From contig NZ_JASXSZ010000001.1 in the NCBI RefSeq assembly GCF_030315975.1, positions 930,001 to 994,000 of the forward strand: a stretch of DNA of 64,000 nucleotides. Direction: 5' to 3'. The notes under the pieces are model-generated. The model was not told where the DNA came from. It did not search any database and worked only from the letters and a program-made list of their open reading frames with translations. Within the stretch, counting starts at the first letter, position 1, and every line of letters begins with the position of its first letter. The DNA comes from Microbacterium candidum (GTDB taxonomy: Bacteria > Actinomycetota > Actinomycetes > Actinomycetales > Microbacteriaceae). Made by a program: the position numbers and the translations under genes. Shown piece by piece: positions 23,476-32,501 of the stretch.

Positions 23476-24513
23476 TCAGCGGACGGGGACGGCGGGCTGC
23501 TGCTGGGTGATGCAGTGGATGCCGCCGCCGCCGGCGAAGATCTGCCGGGCGTCGATCGTCACGGCGCGGCGGTCGCCGGGGTACGCGGCCTCGAGGATCT
23601 CGCGGGCCCGCGCGTCCCCCTTCTCGTCACCGAAGCCGCACGCGATGATGCCGCCGTTGACGACGAGGTGGTTGACGTACGAGTAGTCGACGAAGCCCTC
23701 TTCGTCGCGGATCGTCTCGGGCGCAGGCAGGTCGATGATCTCGAGGGTGCGGCCCGCCGCATCCGTCTGCCCGTCCAGGAACTCGCGCAGCGCCTTCGAG
23801 ACCTCGTAGTCGGGGTGCTCGGGGTTCTGCTGCTGGTGCAGCATGACGGTGCCGGGACGGCCGAACGCGGCCACGATGTCGACGTGGCCGTTCGTTCCGA
23901 AGTCGTCGTAGTCGCGCGTCAGGCCGCGGGGCAGCCAGATCGTCTTCGTCGTGCCGAGCGTGCGGGCGAACTCCGCCTCGACGCGGGCCTTGTCGGCGTA
24001 CGGGTTGCGGCGCTTGTCCAGCTGCACCGTCTCGGTGATCAGGATCGTGCCCTCGCCGTCGACGTGGATGCCGCCGCCCTCGTTGACGAGCATCGAGCTG
24101 ACGAGCTCCGACCCGACGAGGCCGGAGACGAGCCGCGCGTGCTCGGCGGACTTCTCGAAGTCCGACCAGCCGCGGTCGCCCCATCCGTTGAAGACCCAGT
24201 CGACCGCGCCGAGAGCCCCGGTCGCGTCGTCGACGACGAACGTCGGGCCGTGGTCGCGGAACCAGAACTCGTCGACCGGCGCCTCGACGATCTCGATCTC
24301 GACGCTCAGCATGCGCCGTGCGCGCGCGACCTCGGACGGGTCGACGACCATCGTCACGGGCTCGAAGTCGATGATCGCGTTGGCGACCGAGCTCCACGCC
24401 TCGTAGAAGCGCTCCTGCTCTGCGGGATCGTCGCCGAGCGTCTGCCCCTCGGCGGGGAACGCCATCCACGTGCGTTCGTGCGGCGCACCCTCGTGCGGCA
24501 TTCTCCAGGCCAT
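23476..24513 (-). CDS. aguA: Agmatine deiminase
   Basis: 345 aa, peptidyl-arginine-deiminase-fold family; converts agmatine to N-carbamoylputrescine and ammonia. It shows the N-terminal HERTWMAFP, the EFWFRDHGPTFVV substrate loop, GGGIHVDGEG, GTNGHVDIVAAF with the catalytic His-Asp, and the C-terminal nucleophile in AGGGGIHCITQQQP. ATG at 24513; an ATG 12 nt downstream is possible. It is divergent from a TetR regulator with a palindromic site between them and upstream of an amidase. N-carbamoylputrescine amidohydrolase itself is not seen nearby; the amidase belongs to a different superfamily. Confidence 0.93.
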   Translation of the reverse strand: MAWRMPHEGAPHERTWMAFPAEGQTLGDDPAEQERFYEAWSSVANAIIDFEPVTMVVDPSEVARARRMLSVEIEIVEAPVDEFWFRDHGPTFVVDDATGALGAVDWVFNGWGDRGWSDFEKSAEHARLVSGLVGSELVSSMLVNEGGGIHVDGEGTILITETVQLDKRRNPYADKARVEAEFARTLGTTKTIWLPRGLTRDYDDFGTNGHVDIVAAFGRPGTVMLHQQQNPEHPDYEVSKALREFLDGQTDAAGRTLEIIDLPAPETIRDEEGFVDYSYVNHLVVNGGIIACGFGDEKGDARAREILEAAYPGDRRAVTIDARQIFAGGGGIHCITQQQPAVPVR

Positions 24514-24543
24514 GACGCCCCCTTCGGCTCCGGCTCGCGCTTA

Positions 24544-24559
24544 TTGATCTAGCGATCAA
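24544..24559. promoter_or_regulatory. TTGATC-N4-GATCAA palindrome between aguA and the TetR gene (operator)
   Basis: TTGATCTAGCGATCAA is a 6-bp perfect inverted repeat with a 4-bp centre. It lies 30 nt before aguA and 29 nt before the TetR start, almost midway. TetR-family repressors bind such sites, so it is the likely control point for both genes. Confidence 0.7.
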
Positions 24560-24588
24560 CAACAGATCTTCCTACACTGGCGTTCACG

Positions 24589-25200
24589 ATGTCAACACCA
24601 CAGCGCACCCGCAAGACCCCCGCGGCCCGGGCGGCCGAGATCCGCACGGCCGCCGCCGACCTCGCCCGCGAGCAGGGTCTCGCCGCGCTCACGCTCCGCG
24701 CCGTCGCCGAGCGCGCGGGCGTCGCGTCGGGCCTCGTCGCGCATTACACCGAGAGCATGGACGATGTCGTCGCGGAGGCCTTCGCGGACGTCGTGGGCGC
24801 CGAGCTCGCCGACGTCCGGACCATCGTCGCGGACGCACCCGAGCGCCGACTCGCTCTGCTGTTCGACGCGATCCTCGGTGGGGACCGCCGCGACGTGACC
24901 CTGGTGTGGGTCGAGGCGTGGGCGCAGGCGCGGCGCAATCCGGCGCTGTCCGGCGCGATCGATGAGCAGATGGCCGCCTGGCAGGTCTTCGTCGCGGAGA
25001 TCATCTCCGACGGAAGCCGCGGCGGAGTCTTCGCGACGGAGGATCCGGATGCAGTGGCCGCTCAGCTCCTCGCAATGATGGACGGCCTCGCGGCCCACGC
25101 GATGGCGCGCGGCGCCGACCCCGCGCCCTTCGTCGCGCGTCTCGCTCGGGCGAGCGAGGTGCTGCTGGGCGCGGAGCCGGGCACCGTCACCGCGGGTTGA
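24589..25200 (+). CDS. TetR-family transcriptional regulator
   Basis: 203 aa. The N-terminal DNA-binding part contains KTPAARAAEIRTAAADLAREQG and the helix-turn-helix TLRAVAERAGVASGLVAHY, ending YTESMDDVV; the rest is a helical ligand domain with a BetI-like C-terminal layout. ATG at 24589. Divergent from aguA over 75 bp containing a perfect palindrome, it probably represses aguA, the amidase and itself until an amine or a related signal is present. Confidence 0.9.
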   Translation: MSTPQRTRKTPAARAAEIRTAAADLAREQGLAALTLRAVAERAGVASGLVAHYTESMDDVVAEAFADVVGAELADVRTIVADAPERRLALLFDAILGGDRRDVTLVWVEAWAQARRNPALSGAIDEQMAAWQVFVAEIISDGSRGGVFATEDPDAVAAQLLAMMDGLAAHAMARGADPAPFVARLARASEVLLGAEPGTVTAG

Positions 25201-25251
25201 GGCCCCGGTCGCTGGGCGCTCGGCGGCGCGTCGGTCGGCCGCTCGGCGTGC

Positions 25252-26859
25252 TCACCGCGGGGTGATCCCTCCGTCCGCATCCAGTTCCAGCGTCGCGTCG
25301 AGCCCCAGCCGTTCCAGGAACGCGTCGTCGTGGCTGACGATGAGCACCGCGCCGCGGTAGGCCGACAGTGCGTCGACGAGCTGACCGACGGTGTCGAGGT
25401 CGAGGTTGTTCGTCGGCTCATCGAGTACGAGCAGCTGCGGCGGCGGGTCGGCCAGCAGCAGGCGGGCAAGGGCCACGCGGAACCTCTCGCCGCCCGACAG
25501 CGTGTTCACCGCCCGATGCACCGTGTCGCCGCGCAGGAGGAACCGCGCCAGCCGGTTGCGGATCTCCGCCGTCGGCACGCTCGGCGCCGCCGCCTCGACG
25601 TTCTCGAGGACGGTCGCATGCTCGTCGAGCCCGTCGACCCGCTGCGGGAGGTACCCCACGTGCTCGACCGACAGGCCGCCGTTCAGGACATGCGGCGGGC
25701 CGCCGACATATCCGTCACCGTCGGCTGCATGTCCTGATCCGTGCACCAGCCGCTCGAGCAGCGTCGTCTTGCCGACGCCGTTCGGGCCGATGAGCGCCAC
25801 GCGCTCGGGTCCGCGGATGATGTGCGTGCCGATCGTCGCGATGCGGCGCCCGGCGGGCACTCCCGGGTCGGGCAGGTCGATGCGCACGGTGTCGTCGTCG
25901 CGGACGCGGCGCTCCGCCGCATCCAGCACGGCCCGTGCCTCCGCCTCCTTCTCGCGGACCTCGGTGCGCAGCCGGCCGGCCGACACCTCGGCCGCCATGC
26001 GGCGGCCGTTCGCGACGATCTTCGGCACGCGCTTCTCCTCGTAGGCCTTGCGGCCCATCTGCGCCCGCGTGGCGAGCTTCGCGTCCGCCTCGATCCGCTG
26101 CCGCTTCTCCCGCTTCAGGTCCTTGCGGGCATCGGATTCGGCGTGCCGCGCGGCCTCCTGCTCGGAATCCAGCCATGCGCGCCATTCCGAGTACGGACCT
26201 CCGAACACCGACAGCTCACGGCCGTAGATCTCGGCCGTGTCGTCCATGAGCTCGAGCATCGCGACGTCGTGGCTGACGACGATGAGCGCGCCGGCCCACG
26301 ACCGCACGAGCGCGTACAGTCGTGCGCGCGCATCCCGGTCGAGGTTGTTGGTCGGCTCGTCGAGGAGGGTCACGGGAGCGCGACGAAGACGGATGCCGGC
26401 GACGGCGGCCAGCACCGCCTCCCCGCCGGAGAGTTCGCCGACGCGTCGGTCGAGCATCCCGGAGAGGCCGGCCTCGTCGAGGGCCGCCGCGGCGCGGGCC
26501 TCGACGTCCCAGTCGGCGCCGATCGTGTCGAAGTGCGCCGGGTCGACGTCCCCCGATTCGATCGCCCGCACGGCGGCGAGCACCGGTTCGACGCCGAGGA
26601 GCGCCGACACCGGACGGTCGACGTCGAGCGTCAGCTGCTGCGGAAGGTACGCGACGTCACCTGCGGTCACGGAACCGCCGGTCGGCGTGAGCTCTCCCGC
26701 GATGAGGCGCAGGAGCGTGGACTTGCCGGATCCGTTCCGGCCGACGAGCCCTGTGCGGCCGGCGCCGAACGCGCCGGTGACGCCGTCGAGGGCGATGGTG
26801 CCGTCCGGCCACGTGTACGACACGTGGTCCAGGACGACGGATGGAGTGATGCTGGGCAT
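25252..26859 (-). CDS. ABC-F family ATPase with an in-frame palindromic element
   Basis: 535-aa soluble protein with two ABC cassettes and no membrane part, as in ribosome-acting ABC-F factors. First Walker A is GRNGSGKSTL, first signature LSGGEAVLAAVAG, first Walker B TLLDEPTNNLD. A charged linker (EEKRVPKIVANGRR) follows, then second Walker A GPNGVGKTTL and second LSGGERFRVALA with LVLDEPTNNLD. ATG at 26859 follows GGAGG. Residues SGHAADGDGYVGGPPHVLN just after the second Walker region come from the 55-bp repeat element at 25683-25737. ABC-F proteins in actinobacteria include antibiotic-protection factors, but this could equally be a housekeeping translation factor. Confidence 0.9.
   Translation of the reverse strand: MPSITPSVVLDHVSYTWPDGTIALDGVTGAFGAGRTGLVGRNGSGKSTLLRLIAGELTPTGGSVTAGDVAYLPQQLTLDVDRPVSALLGVEPVLAAVRAIESGDVDPAHFDTIGADWDVEARAAAALDEAGLSGMLDRRVGELSGGEAVLAAVAGIRLRRAPVTLLDEPTNNLDRDARARLYALVRSWAGALIVVSHDVAMLELMDDTAEIYGRELSVFGGPYSEWRAWLDSEQEAARHAESDARKDLKREKRQRIEADAKLATRAQMGRKAYEEKRVPKIVANGRRMAAEVSAGRLRTEVREKEAEARAVLDAAERRVRDDDTVRIDLPDPGVPAGRRIATIGTHIIRGPERVALIGPNGVGKTTLLERLVHGSGHAADGDGYVGGPPHVLNGGLSVEHVGYLPQRVDGLDEHATVLENVEAAAPSVPTAEIRNRLARFLLRGDTVHRAVNTLSGGERFRVALARLLLADPPPQLLVLDEPTNNLDLDTVGQLVDALSAYRGAVLIVSHDDAFLERLGLDATLELDADGGITPR
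25683..25737 (-). repeat. 55-bp palindromic element, copy 2, inside the ABC-F gene
   Basis: TCAGGACAT (25683-25691) and ATGTCCTGA (25729-25737) flank 37 bp whose minus strand carries CGGATATG 14 bp from the terminal repeat, exactly as in copy 1 (11985-12039). It is read in frame and adds about 18 residues to the second nucleotide-binding domain. Confidence 0.85.
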
Positions 26860-27085
26860 GGAGGTCCTCCTCTGATGTCGGGCGCGCCGACAGCAGAGCC
26901 CGAGGGATCAGATGCCCGGGAGAAGGTCGACGGTCAGCGCGAGATGGATATCTGCAAGCGCGACACGTCGGATCCGCGCCGGAGGCGCGAGAAAGGATCG
27001 ACGATCGGCGCTTACAGCGCGATGGCGACGATCTCCGTCATTTCATTCCTGACGTCGGGAACAAGGACCCGGCCACGATAGCGCA

Positions 27086-27724
27086 CTACTCTGCGAGGTC
27101 GTCAAGACGGTGCTCGAGGAACGAGCGGACATCGGCCAACTCCTCCTCGGACACGCTGTGCGTGAGTCCCGGGTAGACGCGTCCCGACAGCTCGACGTGC
27201 GCGGGGAGCCACTCGACGCTGTGCTCGACGAGCGGGGCCGGGATGACGTCATCCCGCGATCCGCGCCCCCAGAAGACGTGCGGCTTGCGCGCGGCGAGCG
27301 CTGCATCCGTCTCCAGCGCTCCGGGGGAGACGTACCCGCTGAGGTTGACCACGAAGGCGAAGCGCTCGGGCTGCAGGCGCAGCGCCTGCAGCGAGACGGC
27401 GCCGCCCTGCGAGAAGCCGAGGAGACCGACGGCGGATGCCTCGGTGTGCTCGTCGAGCCAGGCGATGAACCGGGTCGCCGCATCCGTCACGCCCACCGAG
27501 CGCCCGAGCTCGTCGATCGGGTACCACGCGTTGCCCGGCATCGGCCACGGCGGAGCCAGCGGGGCGCGCACCGAGGCGATCACGAAGCTGTCGGGCAGGT
27601 ACGGGACGAGCCCGTACAGGTCGTTCTCGTCGGAGCCGTAGCCGTGCAGCAGCACGAGCAGCGGGCGCCCCGCGCGCTCGGCCTCGGGTACGGACCAGCG
27701 CACGACCTCCGGATCCAGACTCAC
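27086..27724 (-). CDS. Carboxylesterase/phospholipase-type alpha/beta hydrolase
   Basis: 212 aa, family abhydrolase_2. LLVLLHGYGSDENDLYGLV is the oxyanion-hole region. The nucleophile elbow is GFSQGGAVSL, the acid lies in GRGSRDDVIP, and the catalytic His is in GLTHSVSEEEL. No signal peptide, so cytoplasmic. The start is GTG at 27724, since no nearer ATG precedes the first strand. It stands alone; the 226 bp between its stop and the ABC-F gene contain nothing I can identify. The exact ester substrate is unknown. Confidence 0.88.
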   Translation of the reverse strand: MSLDPEVVRWSVPEAERAGRPLLVLLHGYGSDENDLYGLVPYLPDSFVIASVRAPLAPPWPMPGNAWYPIDELGRSVGVTDAATRFIAWLDEHTEASAVGLLGFSQGGAVSLQALRLQPERFAFVVNLSGYVSPGALETDAALAARKPHVFWGRGSRDDVIPAPLVEHSVEWLPAHVELSGRVYPGLTHSVSEEELADVRSFLEHRLDDLAE

Positions 27725-27801
27725 CCGCCCATCATCCCCCGGACGGCCGACATGGCGGAATCCTCCGTGCGCGCTCGCGGCGCGACGGGTATACAGGAAG
27801 C

Positions 27802-28446
27802 ATGCCCGTGCGCACCCCAGATCCGGATCCCGGCGACAACGGCGACGACCCGCTCGGCGCGGGCACGCCGTTCAACGGTGCGCTCGGCGGATCGCCGACG
27901 TTCGGGCCGCCTCCTGGAGGCCCCGCGGCGAACCCGGGATGGCTCAGCGACATCGAGCTCGCCGAGGTGCGCCGGCGTCTGCCCATCCTCTACGTCGAGG
28001 CGATCCCGGTCCGCACCGACGGGATGGGGGCGGTCACCGAAGTCGGGATGCTGCTTCGCGCGACCCCGCTCGGCGAGATCACGCGGACGATCGTGTCGGG
28101 TCGTGTCCGCTACGGCGAGACGGTGCGGGATGCGCTGTTCCGCCACCTCGAGGACGACCTGGGTCCGATGGCCTTCCCGCTGCTGCCGCCGCAGCCGACG
28201 CCGTTCACGGTGGCCGAGTACTTCCCGATCCCGGGCGTCAGCGCATTCAACGACGACCGGCAGCACGCCGTGTCCCTCGCGTTCGTCGTCCCGGTGACGG
28301 GCACGTGCGAGCCGCGTCAGGATGCGCTCGAGGTCACGTGGCTCTCACCGCAGGAGGCGGCATCCGACGCGATCGCCGCCGAGATGGAGGGCGGCCGCGG
28401 CTCCCTCGTCCGCATGGCACTGGCCAGCGTCGGCGCCCTGCGCTGA
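27802..28446 (+). CDS. DUF4916 (NUDIX-like) family protein
   Basis: 214 aa. After a disordered Pro/Gly N-terminus of about 45 residues comes a domain beginning WLSDIELAEVRRRLPILYVE that I recognise as the actinobacterial DUF4916 family, thought to have a NUDIX-like fold. No full NUDIX box (GX5EX7REUXEEXGU) is present: the corresponding region is SGRVRYGETVRDALFRHLED, so catalytic function is doubtful. ATG at 27802, divergent from the esterase over 77 bp. Role unknown. Confidence 0.8.
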   Translation: MPVRTPDPDPGDNGDDPLGAGTPFNGALGGSPTFGPPPGGPAANPGWLSDIELAEVRRRLPILYVEAIPVRTDGMGAVTEVGMLLRATPLGEITRTIVSGRVRYGETVRDALFRHLEDDLGPMAFPLLPPQPTPFTVAEYFPIPGVSAFNDDRQHAVSLAFVVPVTGTCEPRQDALEVTWLSPQEAASDAIAAEMEGGRGSLVRMALASVGALR

Positions 28447-28484
28447 CCGTCAGCCCTGCTCCTCCCCCCCCTCGCCGCGTGCAT

Positions 28485-28542
28485 TGACTTGCGGCAAACG
28501 GCGAGTATGCGGGCCTCGATGACCGCCATACGCCGCAAGTCA
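28485..28542. repeat. 58-bp palindromic element with nested hairpin
   Basis: TGACTTGCGGC (28485-28495) and GCCGCAAGTCA (28532-28542) form a perfect 11-bp inverted repeat; inside it GTATG and CATAC pair again. It lies between two plus-strand genes. Its size and layout resemble the 55-bp elements, but the termini differ. It may be a REP-like unit or a terminator for the upstream gene. Confidence 0.7.
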
Positions 28543-28586
28543 GCAGAGGGCTGACGGGAACAAGGGCGGATGCGGCGACGTTGCCG

Positions 28587-29621
28587 ATGAGGATGATCGC
28601 ACTCTCCGTCCTCGACCTCATTCCCGTCCGCACCGGCCAGACGAGCGCCGAGGCGGTCGCCGCATCCCTCGCCCTCGCCGCCCGCGCGGACGAGCTCGGG
28701 TTCCGTCGGTACTGGTTCGCCGAGCACCACAACATGCCGTCCGTGGCCTCGACGACGCCGCCCGTGCTGATCGCCGCCGCCGCGGCGCGGACCAGCCGTA
28801 TCCGGGTCGGATCCGGGGGTGTCATGCTGCCGAACCACGCGCCGCTCGTCGTCGCGGAGCAGTTCGCGGCCCTCGAGGCCATCGCGCCTGGGCGCATCGA
28901 CCTCGGCATCGGGCGCGCGCCCGGCAGCGATCCGGTCATCACGCAGCTGCTGCGCCAGCAGGGCACGACGAGCGACGTTGAGCGCTTCCCCGAGCACGTC
29001 CGCGACATCGGATCGCTCGTGTCGCCGGACGGCGCGACGCTGCGGTTCACGTCGGGCGGCGAGTACGCCGTGCACGCGACGCCCGCCGCCGCGGGGAGCC
29101 CGGAGATCTGGCTGCTCGGATCGAGCGACTACTCGGCGCAGCTCGCGGCATCCTTCGGTCTGCCCTACGTGTTCGCGAACCACTTCTCCGGCGAGGGTCT
29201 CGAGCGTGCGCTCGAGCTGTACCGGACGCAGTACCACCCGAGCGAGGCGAACCCCGTGCCCCGGACGTTCCTGACGGCGAACGCGGTCGCCGCGCCCACC
29301 GCCGAGGAGGCCGAGGCCCGTGCGTTGCCCCAGCTACGGGCGATGGGGCGGCTCCGTGCCGGACGCCCCGCCCGGCCGCTCGAGACCGTCGAGGAGGCGC
29401 GAGCGTCCTCGCCGGATCCCGCCGTCGACGATCTGGTGATGCGCATGCGCGAGCGCTGGTTCATCGGCGCGGGCGCCGAGGTGCGCGCGGGGCTCACGGC
29501 GCTGGCCGAGCAGCACGGCCTCGACGAGGTGATGATCTCGCCGGTCGCCGGAGCGTTCGAGAGCGAGCCGGCGGATGCCACGCCCGGGCGCATCCAGACG
29601 CTCGAACAGCTCGCTTCCTGA
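28587..29621 (+). CDS. LLM-class flavin-dependent oxidoreductase (luciferase-like)
   Basis: 344-aa TIM-barrel monooxygenase-like enzyme using FMNH2 or F420H2. Visible are the first strand LSVLDLIPVRTG, the FRRYWFAEHHNMPSVAST motif typical of the YhbW/alkanal-monooxygenase-like subgroup, RIRVGSGGVMLPNHAPLVVAEQ, and GRIDLGIGRAPGSDP. Start uncertain: ATG at 28587 chosen; TTG 28581 and ATG 28593 are in frame and no ribosome site is decisive. The substrate is unknown. The DUF385 deazaflavin-type protein follows on the same strand after 79 bp, which hints at F420 chemistry for both. Confidence 0.88.
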   Translation: MRMIALSVLDLIPVRTGQTSAEAVAASLALAARADELGFRRYWFAEHHNMPSVASTTPPVLIAAAAARTSRIRVGSGGVMLPNHAPLVVAEQFAALEAIAPGRIDLGIGRAPGSDPVITQLLRQQGTTSDVERFPEHVRDIGSLVSPDGATLRFTSGGEYAVHATPAAAGSPEIWLLGSSDYSAQLAASFGLPYVFANHFSGEGLERALELYRTQYHPSEANPVPRTFLTANAVAAPTAEEAEARALPQLRAMGRLRAGRPARPLETVEEARASSPDPAVDDLVMRMRERWFIGAGAEVRAGLTALAEQHGLDEVMISPVAGAFESEPADATPGRIQTLEQLAS

Positions 29622-29700
29622 CACCCCACCCGCTCGTCCGTCACGTTCCGGTTGCGATCCGCCCCTATCGGCCCGCCGCATCCACTGTTACTGTCCGGCC

Positions 29701-30207
29701 ATGGCGCGCAAACCCGTCCTCCTCAACTCCCGCCTCTACGCGTTCGGGTTCCGCATGTTCAGTCGCGACCACGTCGCGAAGATCTCACGTGGAGAGACCG
29801 TCACCTTCAAAGGCTTCGACGTCGCCGCGCTCACGACGATCGGCCGGAAGTCCGGCGAGCCGCGGACCGTCGCAGTCGCGTATGCGCGTGACGGCGACAC
29901 CCTGCTCACCGGCGCATCAGCGGGCGGCCGCGAGCAGTCGCCCGCCTGGTACGGGAACCTCAAGGCGAACCCGGAATGCACGATCCGAATCGGCGGGGTC
30001 GAGCTCAAGCGGATCGCCCGCGAGGTCGACGACGAGCACTACGCGGATGCCCTCGCGAAGCTCATCGCCGTCGCGCCGAACTACGGCGACTATGCCGACT
30101 GGCGCGGCCGTCCGTTCCCGATCATGGCGCTCGATCCGGTGCCGGAATCCGAGAACGCCGGCGAGACCGCCGCCGAACCTGCCACCGCCCCCGAGAGCGA
30201 CGCTTGA
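29701..30207 (+). CDS. DUF385 deazaflavin (F420)-dependent nitroreductase-family protein
   Basis: 168 aa, split beta-barrel fold of the Ddn/FDOR family, which binds F420 and reduces quinones or nitro compounds. Motifs: LTTIGRKSGEPRTVAVAY (cofactor phosphate contact), a Gly/Ala turn TGASAGGREQSPAWYGNLKANP (read in part) and VELKRIAREV. ATG at 29701. The C-terminal 20 residues are Ala/Glu-rich and disordered. It converges with the lipid kinase, the two stop codons being 1 bp apart. The physiological electron acceptor is unknown. Confidence 0.87.
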   Translation: MARKPVLLNSRLYAFGFRMFSRDHVAKISRGETVTFKGFDVAALTTIGRKSGEPRTVAVAYARDGDTLLTGASAGGREQSPAWYGNLKANPECTIRIGGVELKRIAREVDDEHYADALAKLIAVAPNYGDYADWRGRPFPIMALDPVPESENAGETAAEPATAPESDA

Positions 30208-30208
30208 G

Positions 30209-31180
30209 CTACGGGACGACCGCGAGCAGAGCCCCGTGCTCCACGCGGCACCGGATGCTCTGCCCCGCGCCGAACTCGTCGCCGTCGAGCTCGATGGGCT
30301 GCGGGGGAGTGGTGGCGACCTCCATCCGCGCGCCGCGGAGGTAGCGGATCGACGTGTCGCGGCGGCGTTCGACGATGCGCCGCCCGGCGCGGAAGCGCCG
30401 CAGCACGCTGTTGTCCCACCACACCTTGCGCCACACGCCGAGCCATCCGAACATCCCGGTCGGCTGGATCAGCATGACGTCGAGGACCCCGTCGTCGATC
30501 GTCGCATCCGGGATCAGGGCGATGCCCGCCGGCAGCTGCCCGCAGTTCGCGAACAGCACGCTCTGCACCTTCGCGGAGTGCAGGCGCTGCTCCTCGAGCT
30601 CGTAGATCACGCGGAACGGCTTCGCGCCGGGGAGCGACCGTGCCGCGCCGTCGACGTACGCCACCCATCCCATCGACTTCTTCAGCGCCGGACGCGTGTT
30701 GGCGATCATGGCGGCGTCCAGCCCGATCCCCGCCATGACGACGAAGGCGCGCTCCTCGACGTCGCCGCCCTCGCGCGTGATCCGCGCGATGCCGACGTCG
30801 GTCGGCGCCACGCGGCCGGCGTAGGCCGCCGCGATCATGATCTCCGGATCGTCGAGCGGCAGGCCGAGGTTCCGCGCGAGGAGGTTGCCCGTGCCGCTCG
30901 GCACGATCGCGAGCGGGACTCCGGACCCGGCGACCGTCTCTGTCACCGCGCGCACGGTGCCGTCGCCGCCTGCGACGAGCACGACGTCCACCTCGGCATC
31001 CAGCGCGTCCCGCGCCACCCCGTCGCCGAGGTCGTCGACCGTCGTCTCGAAGAACAGGGGATGCCGCCATCCCGCTTTCTTCGCGTGATGCACGACCGCG
31101 GCCCGCAGTCGGCGCTTGTCGACCTTGATGGGGTTGTAGACGAGGGCGGCGCGCTTGTGCCGCCCCGAATCGTCGCCCAT
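30209..31180 (-). CDS. Diacylglycerol/lipid kinase family protein (DagK/YegS-like)
   Basis: 323 aa. N-terminal catalytic domain with VYNPIKVD, the nucleotide-binding GGDGTVRAVTET and PSGTGNLLARNLGLP, followed by a second domain with VVMAGIGLDAAMI, as in bacterial diacylglycerol kinases. It phosphorylates a lipid head group at the membrane. ATG at 31180 chosen; ATG 31192 is possible and neither has a good ribosome site. It is divergent from serS across 52 bp. Confidence 0.88.
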   Translation of the reverse strand: MGDDSGRHKRAALVYNPIKVDKRRLRAAVVHHAKKAGWRHPLFFETTVDDLGDGVARDALDAEVDVVLVAGGDGTVRAVTETVAGSGVPLAIVPSGTGNLLARNLGLPLDDPEIMIAAAYAGRVAPTDVGIARITREGGDVEERAFVVMAGIGLDAAMIANTRPALKKSMGWVAYVDGAARSLPGAKPFRVIYELEEQRLHSAKVQSVLFANCGQLPAGIALIPDATIDDGVLDVMLIQPTGMFGWLGVWRKVWWDNSVLRRFRAGRRIVERRRDTSIRYLRGARMEVATTPPQPIELDGDEFGAGQSIRCRVEHGALLAVVP

Positions 31181-31232
31181 AGGGGACAACATAACCCGCG
31201 GGCGCACGGAACGGCTGTGCGAGACTTGACGG

Positions 31233-32501
31233 ATGATCGATCCCGTGCTTCTCCGCGACAACCCAGAGCTCGTCAAGCGTTCGCAGGAGAAGCGCGGAGA
31301 GTCGTCGGAGACGGTGGATGCCGCGGTCGAGGCCGACCGCGCGCGACGTGCCGCGATCACGTCCTTCGAAGAGCTCCGCGCGGCGCAGAACGCGCACGGA
31401 AAGCGCGTCGCGAAGGCGCCGAAGGAGGAGAAGGCGTCGCTCGTCGCCGAGGCGAAGGAGCTCAGCGAGCAGGTGAAGGCTGCGCAGCACGCCGTGACCG
31501 CCGCCGAGGAGGCGTTCACGGAGGCCTTCTCCCGCATCGAGAACATCGTCATCGATGATGTCCCGGCCGGTGGCGAGGCCGACTTCGTCGAGATGCACAC
31601 GTACGGGCAGCGCGCATCCTTCGACTTCGAGCCGCTGGACCACCTCGCGATCGGCGAGAAGCTCGGCGCGATCGACATGGAGCGCGGCACCAAGGTGTCG
31701 GGCAGCCGCTTCTACTTCCTCACCGGCATCGGGGCGCGGCTCGAGTACGCGCTCATGTCGCTGGGGCTCCAGCGAGCGGTGGATGCGGGGTTCATCCCGA
31801 TGATCCCTCCGACGCTGGTGCGTCCCGAGGTCATGCGCGGCACGGGGTTCCTCGGCCAGCACTCCGATGAGGTGTACCGCCTCGAGAAGGAGGATCTCTA
31901 CCTCGTCGGGACGAGCGAGGTGCCGCTCGCCGGGTATCACATGGACGAGATCATCGACCTCTCGAAGGGCCCGAAGCGCTACGCCGGCTGGTCGACGTGC
32001 TATCGCAGCGAGGCCGGCTCCTACGGCAAGGACACCCGCGGGATCATCCGCGTGCACCAGTTCAACAAGCTCGAGATGTTCGTCTACACGACCCCGGAGG
32101 ATGCGGAGCACGAGCACCTGCGGCTCGTCCAGATGCAGGAGCAGATGCTGCAGGACCTCGGCCTCGCTTATCGCGTGATCGACGTCGCCGCCGGCGACCT
32201 CGGGTCGAGCGCCGCGCGCAAGTACGACGTCGAAGCATGGGTCCCGACGCAGGACGCCTACCGCGAGCTGACGTCGACGTCGAACTGCACCACGTACCAG
32301 GCGCGTCGCCTCGACATCCGGTACCGGCCGGAGGAGGGCGCGCGCACGCAGCACGTCGCGACGCTCAATGGCACGCTCGCGACGACGCGCTGGATCGTCG
32401 CGCTGCTGGAGACGCATCAGCGCGAGGACGGATCCGTTCTCGTGCCCGAGGTCCTGAGGCCCTACCTCGGCGGCCTCGAGGTGATGGAGCCGATCGCGTG
32501 A
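31233..32501 (+). CDS. serS: Seryl-tRNA synthetase
   Basis: 422 aa, class II aminoacyl-tRNA synthetase charging tRNA-Ser (and tRNA-Sec where present). The N-terminal long coiled-coil arm (about residues 1-105, Ala/Glu/Lys rich) precedes motif 2 [15 protein letters not shown] with RVHQFNKLE, and motif 3 [17 protein letters not shown], ending [16 protein letters not shown] at 31233. Its stop overlaps the HAD gene start (GTGA). Two tRNA-Ser genes lie 1-2.5 kb downstream, a fitting though probably incidental arrangement. Confidence 0.98.
   Translation: MIDPVLLRDNPELVKRSQEKRGESSETVDAAVEADRARRAAITSFEELRAAQNAHGKRVAKAPKEEKASLVAEAKELSEQVKAAQHAVTAAEEAFTEAFSRIENIVIDDVPAGGEADFVEMHTYGQRASFDFEPLDHLAIGEKLGAIDMERGTKVSGSRFYFLTGIGARLEYALMSLGLQRAVDAGFIPMIPPTLVRPEVMRGTGFLGQHSDEVYRLEKEDLYLVGTSEVPLAGYHMDEIIDLSKGPKRYAGWSTCYRSEAGSYGKDTRGIIRVHQFNKLEMFVYTTPEDAEHEHLRLVQMQEQMLQDLGLAYRVIDVAAGDLGSSAARKYDVEAWVPTQDAYRELTSTSNCTTYQARRLDIRYRPEEGARTQHVATLNGTLATTRWIVALLETHQREDGSVLVPEVLRPYLGGLEVMEPIA

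Noticed and set aside
21496..24552. Very long plus-strand open frame over the amidase and agmatine deiminase genes
   Set aside because: Its translation is Arg/Val/His-rich without domains and it runs antisense to two clear enzymes; it is a by-product of high-GC codon bias.
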